This document shows positions 44,675-52,145 of a stretch of 64,000 nt of DNA, piece by piece. The notes beneath the pieces were generated by a model. That model was not told the origin of the DNA, made no database searches, and saw only the letters and a program-made list of their open reading frames with translations. Made by a program: the position numbers and the translations under genes. Source of the stretch: Streptomyces sp. KMM 9044 (GTDB lineage: Bacteria > Actinomycetota > Actinomycetes > Streptomycetales > Streptomycetaceae). Location: contig NZ_CP113910.1 in the NCBI RefSeq assembly GCF_024701375.2, positions 1,550,001 to 1,614,000 on the forward strand, in the 5' to 3' direction. Numbering within the stretch: the first letter of the stretch is position 1; each line of letters opens with the position of its first letter.

Positions 44675-44798
44675 CGCCCGGGCGGACGCAGTCTGGTTCA
44701 GGCACAGCGGAGTCGGAATGGCGGGCCATGCCCAGCGGGTTTCCGTCCCGGCGGCGAAGTCCGCCGGGACTCACGGCAGCACGCGGCAGAGGAGAGAC

Positions 44799-45872
44799 AT
44801 GGCGACGATCGGCGTACGGCCGGAGCGACAGGAACCGGACTCGACCGTGGCGGAATCGGTCAAGGACTACTACGGCAGGGTCCTCGCGTCCTCCGCGGAT
44901 CTGAAGACCTCGGCCTGCTGCACGGACGCGGTACCGGCGCCGCACATCGCCGCGGCTCTCGGCGCAGTACACGACGAGGTCATGGAGCGCTTCTACGGCT
45001 GCGGCTCGCCCATCCCACCCGCGCTTGAGGGGGCCACCGTGCTCGACCTGGGCTGCGGCAGCGGACGCGACGTCTACGTGCTGTCCCAACTGGTGGGTCC
45101 CACAGGCAGGGTGATCGGCATCGACATGACCGAGGAACAACTCGCCGTCGCCCGGCGCCACCAGGACTGGCACGCCAAACGGTTCGGCCACGCCAACACC
45201 GACTTCCGCCACGCCTGCATCGAGGACCTGGCCGCGGCCGGTATCCCGGACGTATCCGTGGACCTCGTGGTCTCCAACTGCGTGGTGAACCTCTCGCCGG
45301 ACAAACCGCGCGTCCTCGCCGAGATCTTCCGGGTCCTGCGGCCCGGCGGCGAGCTGTACTTCTCCGACATCTTCGCCGACCGGCGCCTGCCCGCCGCTCT
45401 CCTGGACGATCCCGTCCTCGTCGGCGAGTGCCTCGCCGGCGCCCTGTACACCGAGGACTTCCGCCGCGTCCTTGAAGGCACCGGATGCCCTGACGCCCGC
45501 ACCGTCGCCGATTCCCCGGTGACGATCAGCGACCCGGGCATCCGGCAGAGGATCGGCTTCGCGACCTTCACGTCCCGCACCGTCCGCGCCTTCAAACTCC
45601 CGCTGGAGGACCGCTGCGAGGACTACGGCCAGGTCGCCGTCTACCACGGCACCGTCGCCGAGTACCCGCACGCCTTCGACCTGGACGACCACCACCGCTT
45701 CCACACCGGTAAACCGAAGCTCGTCTGCGGCAACACCGCCGACATGCTGAGCGCCACCCGCTACGCGCCGCACTTCTCCGTCACCGGCGACAAGAACCGG
45801 CACTTCGGCCTCTTCCCCTGCGGCCCTGGGGACAGCGGCCCGGACGCGCAGGCGTCGCCGGGCTGCTGCTGA
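44799..45872 (+). CDS. arsM: Arsenite S-adenosylmethyltransferase (ArsM)
   Basis: This 357-residue enzyme methylates trivalent arsenic with SAM. All four conserved cysteines of the family are present: Cys41 in DLKTSACC, Cys68 in FYGCGSPIP, Cys161 in SNCVVNL and Cys211 in GECLAGAL. The SAM motif VLDLGCGSGRDVYVL and LRPGGELYFSD agree with eukaryotic and bacterial ArsM. A C-terminal extension (about 290-357) with an acidic DLDDHHRF segment and a terminal Cys-Cys pair is also typical of a bacterial group. The likely product is dimethylarsinous acid, the precursor for arsenosugar or related compounds. ATG 44799 follows GAGGAGAG. It is the third gene of the divergent unit. Confidence 0.92.
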   Translation: MATIGVRPERQEPDSTVAESVKDYYGRVLASSADLKTSACCTDAVPAPHIAAALGAVHDEVMERFYGCGSPIPPALEGATVLDLGCGSGRDVYVLSQLVGPTGRVIGIDMTEEQLAVARRHQDWHAKRFGHANTDFRHACIEDLAAAGIPDVSVDLVVSNCVVNLSPDKPRVLAEIFRVLRPGGELYFSDIFADRRLPAALLDDPVLVGECLAGALYTEDFRRVLEGTGCPDARTVADSPVTISDPGIRQRIGFATFTSRTVRAFKLPLEDRCEDYGQVAVYHGTVAEYPHAFDLDDHHRFHTGKPKLVCGNTADMLSATRYAPHFSVTGDKNRHFGLFPCGPGDSGPDAQASPGCC

Positions 45873-46019
45873 CCGAAGCCGCCCCGCGTGCGGGATCGCC
45901 GCCGTGGGCTGTCCCGCCCTGAGCGCTGCGAGGACTGCGGCCAAGTCGCCTTCCTCTCCCACGTCGGCCACGAGTTCGACTCGGCGGGCACCGGACCACT
46001 CTCGGTATCAGCCGGCGGT

Positions 46020-46340
46020 TCAGCCCCCTGCGCTGCCGCGCCGGTCAGACCCCGCCGACGCGGTGAGCCGGTGGGCGAAGCGTCGTACCCGGGCGGACGC
46101 GAGGGGGACGGGCGCGCGCTGCGGGGTGCGTCGGAGAGACGCTTTGATCAGCTGGAGCAGTTCCAGGCTGCCGCTGCACGCCCAGCACGCGCCGACGTGC
46201 GCGGCAACCCGTGCCCGGCGCACACCCCTCAGCTGCCCGTCTGCGTACGCCTCCACATCACCGCGCAGGCATACGTGCCGCAGCTTCTCCCGGCACTCCG
46301 CCCACACCTGTACCGGCCTGGGGACGTGCTGCTTCCTCAT
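46020..46340 (-). CDS. Small zf-HC2 protein, possible anti-sigma factor
   Basis: This is a protein of about 106 residues with a putative zinc-finger ECF anti-sigma pattern: CREKLRHV, then VEAYADGQLRG and HVGACWACSGSLELL, where H-x3-C-x2-C is the zf-HC2 signature. The C-terminus is Arg-rich with no membrane segment, so it is of the cytoplasmic type. ATG 46340 (MRKQHV) is preferred over an upstream TTG. It is divergent from the ECF sigma factor gene. It may regulate that sigma factor together with the anti-sigma factor at 47064. Confidence 0.55.
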   Translation of the reverse strand: MRKQHVPRPVQVWAECREKLRHVCLRGDVEAYADGQLRGVRRARVAAHVGACWACSGSLELLQLIKASLRRTPQRAPVPLASARVRRFAHRLTASAGSDRRGSAGG

Positions 46341-46509
46341 GGACGGGAAACCCGGTTCGAGCCGCGGCGCATTCCCCTCGCACACGCCTCCGGGCCTTCG
46401 GTCGCCCAGCAGGCGCTGACGCAAGCGCGCCGACGTGCAGATGAGGGTGGATGAGGGTGGATGGAATGGGCCGAACAGGCCAGCGGGTTCCCCACGTGTG
46501 GAAGACCGA

Positions 46510-47067
46510 GTGACACCGCCGCCTGCCCCGGCGGACCCGCGGGGTGCGGCGTTCGCCGCCTACGTGCTGCCGGAGGTGGAGGTGCTGCTGCGGGTGGCGA
46601 TGACGCTGACCACGCAGCGCGCGGACGCCGAGGATCTGGTGCAGGACACGCTGCTGCGGGCCTACCGGGCCATCGACGGGTTCGACGGCCGGCACCCTCG
46701 GGCCTGGCTGCTGACGATCATGCGGCGGGCCGAGATCAACCGGCACCGCCGGCGCCGCCCGCACCTCCTGGACGACCCGGACACCGACCTTGACCGCCTC
46801 AGCACCACAGGGTCCCAGGGCTCGGCGGAGGAACTGGTGGTCGGCGAGGCGTTCGACGAGGTGGTGGACGCGGCGCTGTCCGCGCTGCCCGACAAGCACC
46901 GGCAGGTGGTGCAGCTGGTGGATATCGACGGCCTCACTTACGCCGAGGCCGCACACCTGCTGGATGTGCCCGAAGGAACCGTGATGAGCCGGCTGCACCG
47001 CGCCCGCAGACGGATACGTGTGCGGCTGTCCGCGGCGGGACTGGCACCGAAGCGAGGTGTGACGTGA
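46510..47067 (+). CDS. ECF-type RNA polymerase sigma factor
   Basis: This 185-residue sigma factor has a region 2 with ADAEDLVQDTLLRAYRA and RAWLLTIMRRAEINRHRR, and a region 4 with LPDKHRQVVQLVDIDGLTYAEAAHLLDVPEGTVMSRLHRARRR. It lacks regions 1 and 3. It is followed by a zf-HC2 anti-sigma factor overlapping by GTGA, the standard arrangement in which the anti-sigma factor releases it on redox or metal stress. GTG 46510 is chosen after GGAAGACC. The adjacency to the arsenic cluster hints at redox or thiol stress, but that is inference. Confidence 0.9.
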   Translation: MTPPPAPADPRGAAFAAYVLPEVEVLLRVAMTLTTQRADAEDLVQDTLLRAYRAIDGFDGRHPRAWLLTIMRRAEINRHRRRRPHLLDDPDTDLDRLSTTGSQGSAEELVVGEAFDEVVDAALSALPDKHRQVVQLVDIDGLTYAEAAHLLDVPEGTVMSRLHRARRRIRVRLSAAGLAPKRGVT

Positions 47068-47387
47068 ACAAGCGCCCATGGTGGGCTCGCCGCTCGGGCG
47101 AGCGCAGGATGAACTGCATGCAGGTGGCCCGGGTGCTCCAGAAGTATCTCGACGGTGAGACCGACGAGATCACCGCCCGCAGGGTCGCGGTCCATCTGGA
47201 GGACTGCCGGCGCTGCGGTCTGGAAGCATCGGTCTACCAGGAGATCCGCGGTGCGCTGGCCCGCCGCGCGGAGCCCGATGCGGACGCGCTGGCACGGCTC
47301 ACCGCGTTCGGCCGGTCTCTCGTGCACGACGGGCAGGTCCAGGCCGGGGACGCACCGGACAGCGCCTCGCCGCCGGCCGGTGCGTGA
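47064..47387 (+). CDS. zf-HC2 anti-sigma factor
   Basis: This 107-residue cytoplasmic protein has a zf-HC2 zinc motif: RMNCMQVARVLQKYLDGE with the first cysteine, then VAVHLEDCRRCGLEAS with H-x3-C-x2-C. It should bind the preceding ECF sigma factor and release it when the zinc thiolates are oxidised. GTG 47064 overlaps the sigma stop, indicating translational coupling and balanced amounts. The tail after residue 85 is low complexity. Confidence 0.87.
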   Translation: MNKRPWWARRSGERRMNCMQVARVLQKYLDGETDEITARRVAVHLEDCRRCGLEASVYQEIRGALARRAEPDADALARLTAFGRSLVHDGQVQAGDAPDSASPPAGA

Positions 47388-47535
47388 GCGGGACCGATCC
47401 GACGGGGCGTCTGCCCTGATCGAACGGCTGCCTCGACCGTGCCTGCGCCCAGCACGCCGGTACCCGGACCGGCCGAGCCCGCGGTCCCGCGCGCCCCTGC
47501 TGCCGGTCGGCGAGGTCCATGGCTCGGTCGGCGGC

Positions 47536-48125
47536 TCATTTGTCACCCGGGCCGGGGGGGGAGGCGGTCCTTCCGCGCCTGTCTCGGCACCGCTCCGGGT
47601 ATCGGCGTGCCACTCCTCTTCGAGGATGCTGAACACCAGGCTGTCCCGCCAGCCGTCCCGGATCCACGCCGTGTGCCGGTGGTGCCCCTCGTACGTCATG
47701 CCGAGCTTCTCCAACACGCGGGAAGATCCCCGGTTGCGGGGGTCGCACGTGGCGCGGATCCGGTGGAGTCCCCACCGGTCGAAGCCCAGCGAGAGCAACG
47801 AGCGCCCGATCTCCGTGCCGATGCCCCGCCCCCACACCCTCGGATGCACGACGTAGGAGATCTCGCCCTGGCGCTGTGTGTGACCGCGGAGGTGCAGCTC
47901 ACCCATACCGACAACGGCGTTCCCGACGCGCGCCACATGGGCCAGCCTCCGCGGTGGTTCGTGCGCCCAGGCTTCGGCCGCCGCCCTCGCGAAGTCGCGT
48001 GTCCGCTCCTCGGTGTTCGGCCCCCAGGGCTGGAAGCGGCAGGCTTCGGGCAGGCCGGCCCACGAGTGGACCGCCTGCCAGTCGGTGAACACGATCCTGT
48101 GCAGGGTCACCGGGCGTCTACTCAT
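47536..48125 (-). CDS. GNAT acetyltransferase (RimJ/RimL type), with likely frameshift at its 3' end
   Basis: The first 175 residues form a complete GNAT N-acetyltransferase: FTDWQAVHSWAGLPEAC, then GEISYVVHPRVWGRGIGTEIGRSLL for acetyl-CoA binding and LEKLGMTYEGHHRHTAWIRDG. As given, the frame then runs on through the antisense of the anti-sigma gene to 46938. A run of eight C on the coding strand (about 47555-47562) lies just after the domain. One extra C would stop the protein at 47536, with a normal length of about 195. I therefore give 47536 as the probable end and treat the read-through as a frameshift or sequence error. The substrate is unknown. Confidence 0.7.
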
Positions 48126-48179
48126 GGGCTGGTCCTCTCAGCGGGAGCCGAGCGGGTACACGGTTTCGCGGGCACCCGC

Positions 48180-49160
48180 TCATCGCAGGACGTCCCCGGC
48201 CGTCAGGAAGGTCTCCAGTTCACCGCGGGTCGGGAGCAGTTCGCAGTCGCCGGGGACGGACACGGCGTAGGCGCCCATGGTGCAGGCTGTCCGGAGCCGT
48301 TGGACGGGATCGGCTCCGCGCAGGCGTTCTGCCAGGTATCCGGCAACGAAGGCGTCGCCCGCCCCGACGGTGTCGACGACGGGGACGGACAGCGCCGGTT
48401 CCTCGTGGACCGTGCCGTCGATGTGGGCCGTGCATCCCCTGACGCCGGTCTTCACGACGGCCTCCCGCGGCCCTGTCGCCGCCAGGTCCGCGGCCAGGGA
48501 CTCGGGAACGTCCACCTGGGAATCGAGCACGAGTTGGGCTTCCTCGATCCCGGCGAAGACGATGTCCGCCTCCGCGACGAGCCGTCGCAGCTCGCGACAG
48601 GCCGTGGCTCGGTCCCAGAGCTTGCTGCGGTGGTTCACGTCGATGCCGACGCGTACGCCGTTCGCCTTCGCCGCGGCGACCGCGTCCCGGGCGGCCTGGC
48701 GGGCGGAGGCGCTGAGGGCCGGGGTGATGCCGGTGAGATGCAGGATCGCGGCCCGCCGGACCGCGTCGACCGGGATGTCGCGTGAGGTGAGGCGGGAGCC
48801 GGCCGATCCGGCGCGGTGGCAGTCGACACGGACCACGGCGGCGGCGCGGTGGTGGCGGACCATGAGGCCGGTGAAGGACGCGTCCCGGACCGCCAGGGTC
48901 CGGATGCCCTCCGCCCTCAGACGGCGTCCGACGAGATCTCCGGCCGCGTCGCTCCCCACCCGGCCGATCCAGGTGACCGGGGCCCCGAGGCGCGCGGCGC
49001 CGATGGCCACGTTGCTCTCGGCACCGCCGATACCGAAGGTGAAGTCGCGTGCGTACTCCAGGGTGCCGATCGTGGTCGCGGTGATCAGGCCCATCGTCTC
49101 GCCGAAGGTGAGCAGACCGCCGTCGGTTCGCGGTGCGGGTGTGGCTCGGGAGCTTGTCAC
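48180..49160 (-). CDS. kdgK: 2-keto-3-deoxygluconate kinase (PfkB family)
   Basis: This 326-residue PfkB-type sugar kinase has LLTFGETMGLI near the start, FTFGIGGAESNVAIGAARLG (sugar-binding), GIDVNHRSKLWDR and the ATP/catalytic motif VVDTVGAGDAFVAGYLAERL with the base aspartate. The neighbouring aldolase shows it acts in the KDG to KDPG pathway, so it should phosphorylate 2-keto-3-deoxygluconate at O6. The start is GTG 49160, overlapping the aldolase stop by 4 nt. It completes the alginate catabolic route on this side. An upstream in-frame extension to 49298 is Arg/Gly-rich and not coding. Confidence 0.87.
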   Translation of the reverse strand: MTSSRATPAPRTDGGLLTFGETMGLITATTIGTLEYARDFTFGIGGAESNVAIGAARLGAPVTWIGRVGSDAAGDLVGRRLRAEGIRTLAVRDASFTGLMVRHHRAAAVVRVDCHRAGSAGSRLTSRDIPVDAVRRAAILHLTGITPALSASARQAARDAVAAAKANGVRVGIDVNHRSKLWDRATACRELRRLVAEADIVFAGIEEAQLVLDSQVDVPESLAADLAATGPREAVVKTGVRGCTAHIDGTVHEEPALSVPVVDTVGAGDAFVAGYLAERLRGADPVQRLRTACTMGAYAVSVPGDCELLPTRGELETFLTAGDVLR

Positions 49161-49834
49161 CGGACGGCCCTGCCTTCGGAGACGGCTGCCAGGGCCTGGC
49201 GGCAGCGGGCCGCGAGGCGGTCGTCGACGCCCTCCGTCACCGCCGTGCCGATCAGCGGCGTGCCCAGGCCCACGGCGGCGACCCCGGCCGCGGCCCATGC
49301 CGGGACGTCGGTGAGGGAGATGCCGCCGGTGGGGATGAGGGGGATGCCGGGAAGCGGGCCGCGCAGGTCCGAGACGTACCGGGGCGAGACGGCCGAGGCG
49401 GGAAAGAGTTTCACGGCGGATGCGCCGGTACCGCCGGCGGCGTGGATCTCGGTGGGGGTGAGCGCGCCGGGGTAGGCGGCCACGCCCGCGGCGCGGGCCG
49501 TTCGGACGACGTCGGGCGCCGCGACGGGCGAGACGAGGAATCGGGCACCGGCATCGACGCAGGTCTGCGCCTGACCGGTGGTCAGGACCGTCCCCGCCCC
49601 GATGACCGCCTCCCGGCCGTAGGCGGCCGCGAGATCACGGATGCACCGCAGGGCGCCGTGAGTGGTGAGGGTGATCTCGATCGCGTGGATCCCGGCGTCG
49701 AGCAGCGTGTCGACGATCGCGGGGAAGTGTTCGGCCGTGGGGGCGCGCAGGATCGCTATCAGACCCCGGGAGGTGATCTCCGTGGTGATCGGGCATTCCG
49801 GCTGCGTGGGTGCCGGGTCGTCGGATCGGGTCAT
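49157..49834 (-). CDS. eda: 2-keto-3-deoxy-6-phosphogluconate aldolase
   Basis: This 225-residue class I aldolase has the Schiff-base lysine at residue 142 (SAVKLFPAS), the catalytic glutamate 53 in HAIEITLTT, plus VIGAGTVL and FLVSPVAAPDVV. It cleaves KDPG to pyruvate and glyceraldehyde-3-phosphate and is trimeric in the cytoplasm. Chosen start ATG 49834 lies downstream of a GAAGCGGAA ribosome site. It is coupled to the kinase. The upstream gene on this strand is the PL6 lyase, which is separated by strong hairpins, so an own promoter is likely. Confidence 0.92.
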   Translation of the reverse strand: MTRSDDPAPTQPECPITTEITSRGLIAILRAPTAEHFPAIVDTLLDAGIHAIEITLTTHGALRCIRDLAAAYGREAVIGAGTVLTTGQAQTCVDAGARFLVSPVAAPDVVRTARAAGVAAYPGALTPTEIHAAGGTGASAVKLFPASAVSPRYVSDLRGPLPGIPLIPTGGISLTDVPAWAAAGVAAVGLGTPLIGTAVTEGVDDRLAARCRQALAAVSEGRAVR

Positions 49835-49939
49835 TTCCGCTTCGTGTCCTGTTCCGGGGAGAGGTGCTGCATTTCGGGGACCGGCCCCGTGCGGGCGATC
49901 GCGGGCGGTGTGCACCGGAGAGAGGTGGGATCGGCAGGA

Positions 49940-49995
49940 GCCCGCGAGGACACCCGTCCGGGAGCGGCTGCTCCCGGACGGGTGTCCTCGCGGGC
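49940..49995 (-). terminator. Perfect 26-bp stem hairpin
   Basis: Bases 49940-49965 pair without mismatch to 49970-49995, leaving the 4-base loop GGCT. The stem is very GC-rich. It lies between the end of the PL6 gene and the start of the aldolase gene on the minus strand. There is no T-tract, as usual in Streptomyces. It probably ends PL6 transcription or protects mRNA. Confidence 0.75.
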
Positions 49996-50020
49996 GCGCG
50001 GGAGGCCGGTTCAGCCCTCG

Positions 50021-50102
50021 TTGTACCGTGCTGGGCGGTGCCGGGCCTCCTACTCCGAAGCCCGGCACCGCCTCGTCCCTCAGGTACGGGTGACCTGGAG
50101 CT
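50021..50102 (-). repeat. Duplicated PL7 gene tail plus hairpin, copy 1
   Basis: These 82 bases are about 85% identical to 52064-52145, the true 3' end and terminator of the PL7 gene. Read on the minus strand, the copy encodes the end of a lyase (LQVTRT then stop, compared with LQVTHS in PL7), followed by a hairpin at 50034-50072 with a 13-bp perfect stem. It is a remnant of a lost second lyase gene or a product of recombination between terminators. Confidence 0.75.
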
Positions 50103-50134
50103 CCGGGGTGTGCGTGCCCGCTCGGCACCGGTGG

Positions 50135-50166
50135 CTGCCCGCCACACCTCATGGTGTCGCGGGCAG
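50135..50166 (-). terminator. Hairpin after the PL6 gene
   Basis: CTGCCCGC at 50135-50142 pairs with GCGGGCAG, and after one C-C mismatch ACACC pairs with GGTGT around the loop TCAT. The hairpin begins 17 nt after the PL6 stop codon on the minus strand, so it is the first and most likely terminator of that gene. Confidence 0.65.
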
Positions 50167-50182
50167 AGCTGTTCCGGCCCTC

Positions 50183-51664
50183 TCAGGGGGCGTCGACCCC
50201 GACGTCGTCGGAGTCGAGCGGCGTGTGGACGACAGCGCCGGTGGACAGTTCGTCCGCGCCGGCATCGGCCGTTCCACTGCGTGACTGGCCGTCCATGTCC
50301 TCGGTGAGGAAGCTGTAGCCACCCGACGCAGCGTTCAGCGCGGGGCTACCAGTGCCGAGGCGGTACACCTCACCCTGCTTGACCAGGAGCGGATTCACGG
50401 TCCGGACGCCGGTAGTGATCCCGATGGCGGCGGAACCGGTCGGCCAGCCGATGTTGCCCGCGTACGTCATGTTCTTGGGCACCTTCAGCTCGTTGAAGAG
50501 CTTGCCGGAGGACCCGACGACGAGGTTGTCGGCGACCAGGCTGTCGACCGGGGCGAGACTGTAGTTGGCGCCGATCTCGACGTTCGAGACGTTGTTGACG
50601 AAGGTGTTGTGCACTGCCGTGGCCCGGTACACCCGCCAGTGCGAGGAGAGCGCGCCCGAGGTGTCGACGTCTCCGCCGTCGAGTTGCAGCGCCGCGTCGT
50701 AGCCGCTGCCGGTCAGTCCTTCGAAGTGGTTGTTGTAGATCTTGTGGTCCTGGCCGTAGACCCGGACGCCGCCGGTGCCGCTCTTGCCGCCCCCGAAGAA
50801 GAAGTTGCCGTAGACCTGGCTGCGGTTGCCGTGGCGCAGGGACAGGGAGCCCTGTGACGTCCGGAAGGTGTTGTACCGGACCGTGTTGGCGTTGCTCTTC
50901 ACCGAGATGATCTCAGGGTCGCCGTCACAGTTCTCGAAGAGGTTGTTCTCGACCGTGGTGAACCCGTCCGACTTGGAGATCGCGCTCCAGCCGACCCGGA
51001 TCGCCTCCATCTCGTTGGTGGCCCGCGGACCGATGTTGCGGAAGTGGTTGTGGTCGATCTGGTCGTACTGCGACTGCTGGGTCGAAGACCCGTCGACGGT
51101 GATGAAGTTGCCGAGCTGGTGCTTCTCCTCGAACAGATTGTGATCGATCCGGTTGTGGTGGCTGTCGGCTCCCTGGATGATGATCCACTTCAACGAGCTC
51201 GGTTCGGTGAGCCGGAAGTGGTTGCGAGTCAACCGGATGTGGTGCGAACTGTTGATCTTCAACGTGTTGCTGTTCGTCCACTTCAGCCCGGAGAACGTCA
51301 CGTACGACGAGCTGAGAACCTCGAGCTGTCCTCCGGTGATGATCGCCTTGCCCTGTTGGGCGGCCATGATCGTGATGGGCGCGCCGGAGGTGCCGTTCTT
51401 GGCGTTGAGCTTGCCGATTGAATAGGAGCCGTTGGCGAGGACGATCGTCTGGCCGGGCACGGCGTCGGACATCGCGGCAGCCAGCTGCGCCGAAGAGGAG
51501 ACGTTGACGACGGTGGCGTTGGTCTGTGAGGTCGAGGTCGCGCTCGGGGTGAGCGACGGCGTGTCGCCGGCGGAGGCGCGAGCGGGTGCTGCGGTGACGA
51601 GCGCCGTGATCGTGAGGGACGCGACAGCGATCGCGCCGGAGGTACCGAGTTTTGATCTGTTCAT
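50183..51664 (-). CDS. Secreted PL6 alginate lyase (chondroitinase-B-like)
   Basis: This 493-residue protein starts with a Sec signal peptide (MNRSKLGTSGAIAVASL..., cleavage after about ARA at residue 32) and continues as a right-handed beta-helix of polysaccharide lyase family 6. Family features are the region NEMEAIRVGWSA, CDGDPEIISVKS and GSLSLRHGNRSQVYGNFF, which hold the calcium-binding Asn/Glu and catalytic Lys/Arg residues. Members act on alginate (M/G blocks) or dermatan/chondroitin. The context of PL7, KDG and KDPG genes points to alginate. It is followed by strong hairpins and has a long upstream region. ATG 51664. Confidence 0.87.
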   Translation of the reverse strand: MNRSKLGTSGAIAVASLTITALVTAAPARASAGDTPSLTPSATSTSQTNATVVNVSSSAQLAAAMSDAVPGQTIVLANGSYSIGKLNAKNGTSGAPITIMAAQQGKAIITGGQLEVLSSSYVTFSGLKWTNSNTLKINSSHHIRLTRNHFRLTEPSSLKWIIIQGADSHHNRIDHNLFEEKHQLGNFITVDGSSTQQSQYDQIDHNHFRNIGPRATNEMEAIRVGWSAISKSDGFTTVENNLFENCDGDPEIISVKSNANTVRYNTFRTSQGSLSLRHGNRSQVYGNFFFGGGKSGTGGVRVYGQDHKIYNNHFEGLTGSGYDAALQLDGGDVDTSGALSSHWRVYRATAVHNTFVNNVSNVEIGANYSLAPVDSLVADNLVVGSSGKLFNELKVPKNMTYAGNIGWPTGSAAIGITTGVRTVNPLLVKQGEVYRLGTGSPALNAASGGYSFLTEDMDGQSRSGTADAGADELSTGAVVHTPLDSDDVGVDAP

Positions 51665-52122
51665 GTGGTTTCTCCGCACGGTAGGGACGGGCATGCGATG
51701 TCGAGCAACCCGGCGCTGGTCCAGAGGGCCGTCCGGTGCCAGCAGGACGTACCTGTGACGGTTGCGGATGGCGGCTACGGGCACACCGGTCTGGCGAAGG
51801 CCGGGTGACACGACGTGGCAGTCGGTGGCTCATATCGATGACGTGCGAATTCAGGGCGCCGACCGGTGTTCGCCGTTGGGATCAGGCTGGATCAGGGAGT
51901 GGGGTCCGGTGCGTGCGATCGCACAGCGGAGGAGGAGGACAGGCGGAGCCCTGCTGGCCGACGCCGCGGCTCGGGTGCCAGGGACCACGAGCCCGGCCCG
52001 GTCCAAACGACGGACACCGGACCGGTCTCTCTCCGCTTGTGGGACGGAGATCCGCGCCGCCCGTTGTACCGTGCTGGGTGGTGCCGGGCCTCCCAGTCCG
52101 AGGCCCGGCACCACCCCGTCTC
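51665..52122. other. 458-bp intergenic region between PL7 and PL6
   Basis: It contains the PL7 terminator (52077-52115) at its right end, a perfect 12-bp palindrome GTGCGATCGCAC at 51913-51924 and presumably the PL6 promoter near 51665-51800. The block around the palindrome resembles the sequence at about 49885-49910, so it is part of the same duplication as the PL7 tail. I see no gene. Confidence 0.55.
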
Positions 52123-52145
52123 TCAGCTGTGGGTGACCTGGAGCT
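52064..52145 (-). repeat. Duplicated PL7 gene tail plus hairpin, copy 2 (intact)
   Basis: This is the 3' end of the intact PL7 gene and its terminator, about 85% identical to 50021-50102. The end codons read LQVTHS then stop. The downstream hairpin is a separate entry. Confidence 0.78.
52077..52115 (-). terminator. Terminator hairpin of the PL7 gene
   Basis: Bases 52077-52092 pair perfectly with 52100-52115 (16 bp) around a 7-base loop. It begins 8 nt after the PL7 stop on the minus strand. No T-run follows, as usual for Streptomyces. Confidence 0.8.

Noticed and set aside
46938..47535. C-terminal 200 residues of the GNAT protein
   Set aside because: The frame runs through the antisense of the anti-sigma and sigma genes with no domain. 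A frameshift at a C8 tract explains the read-through.
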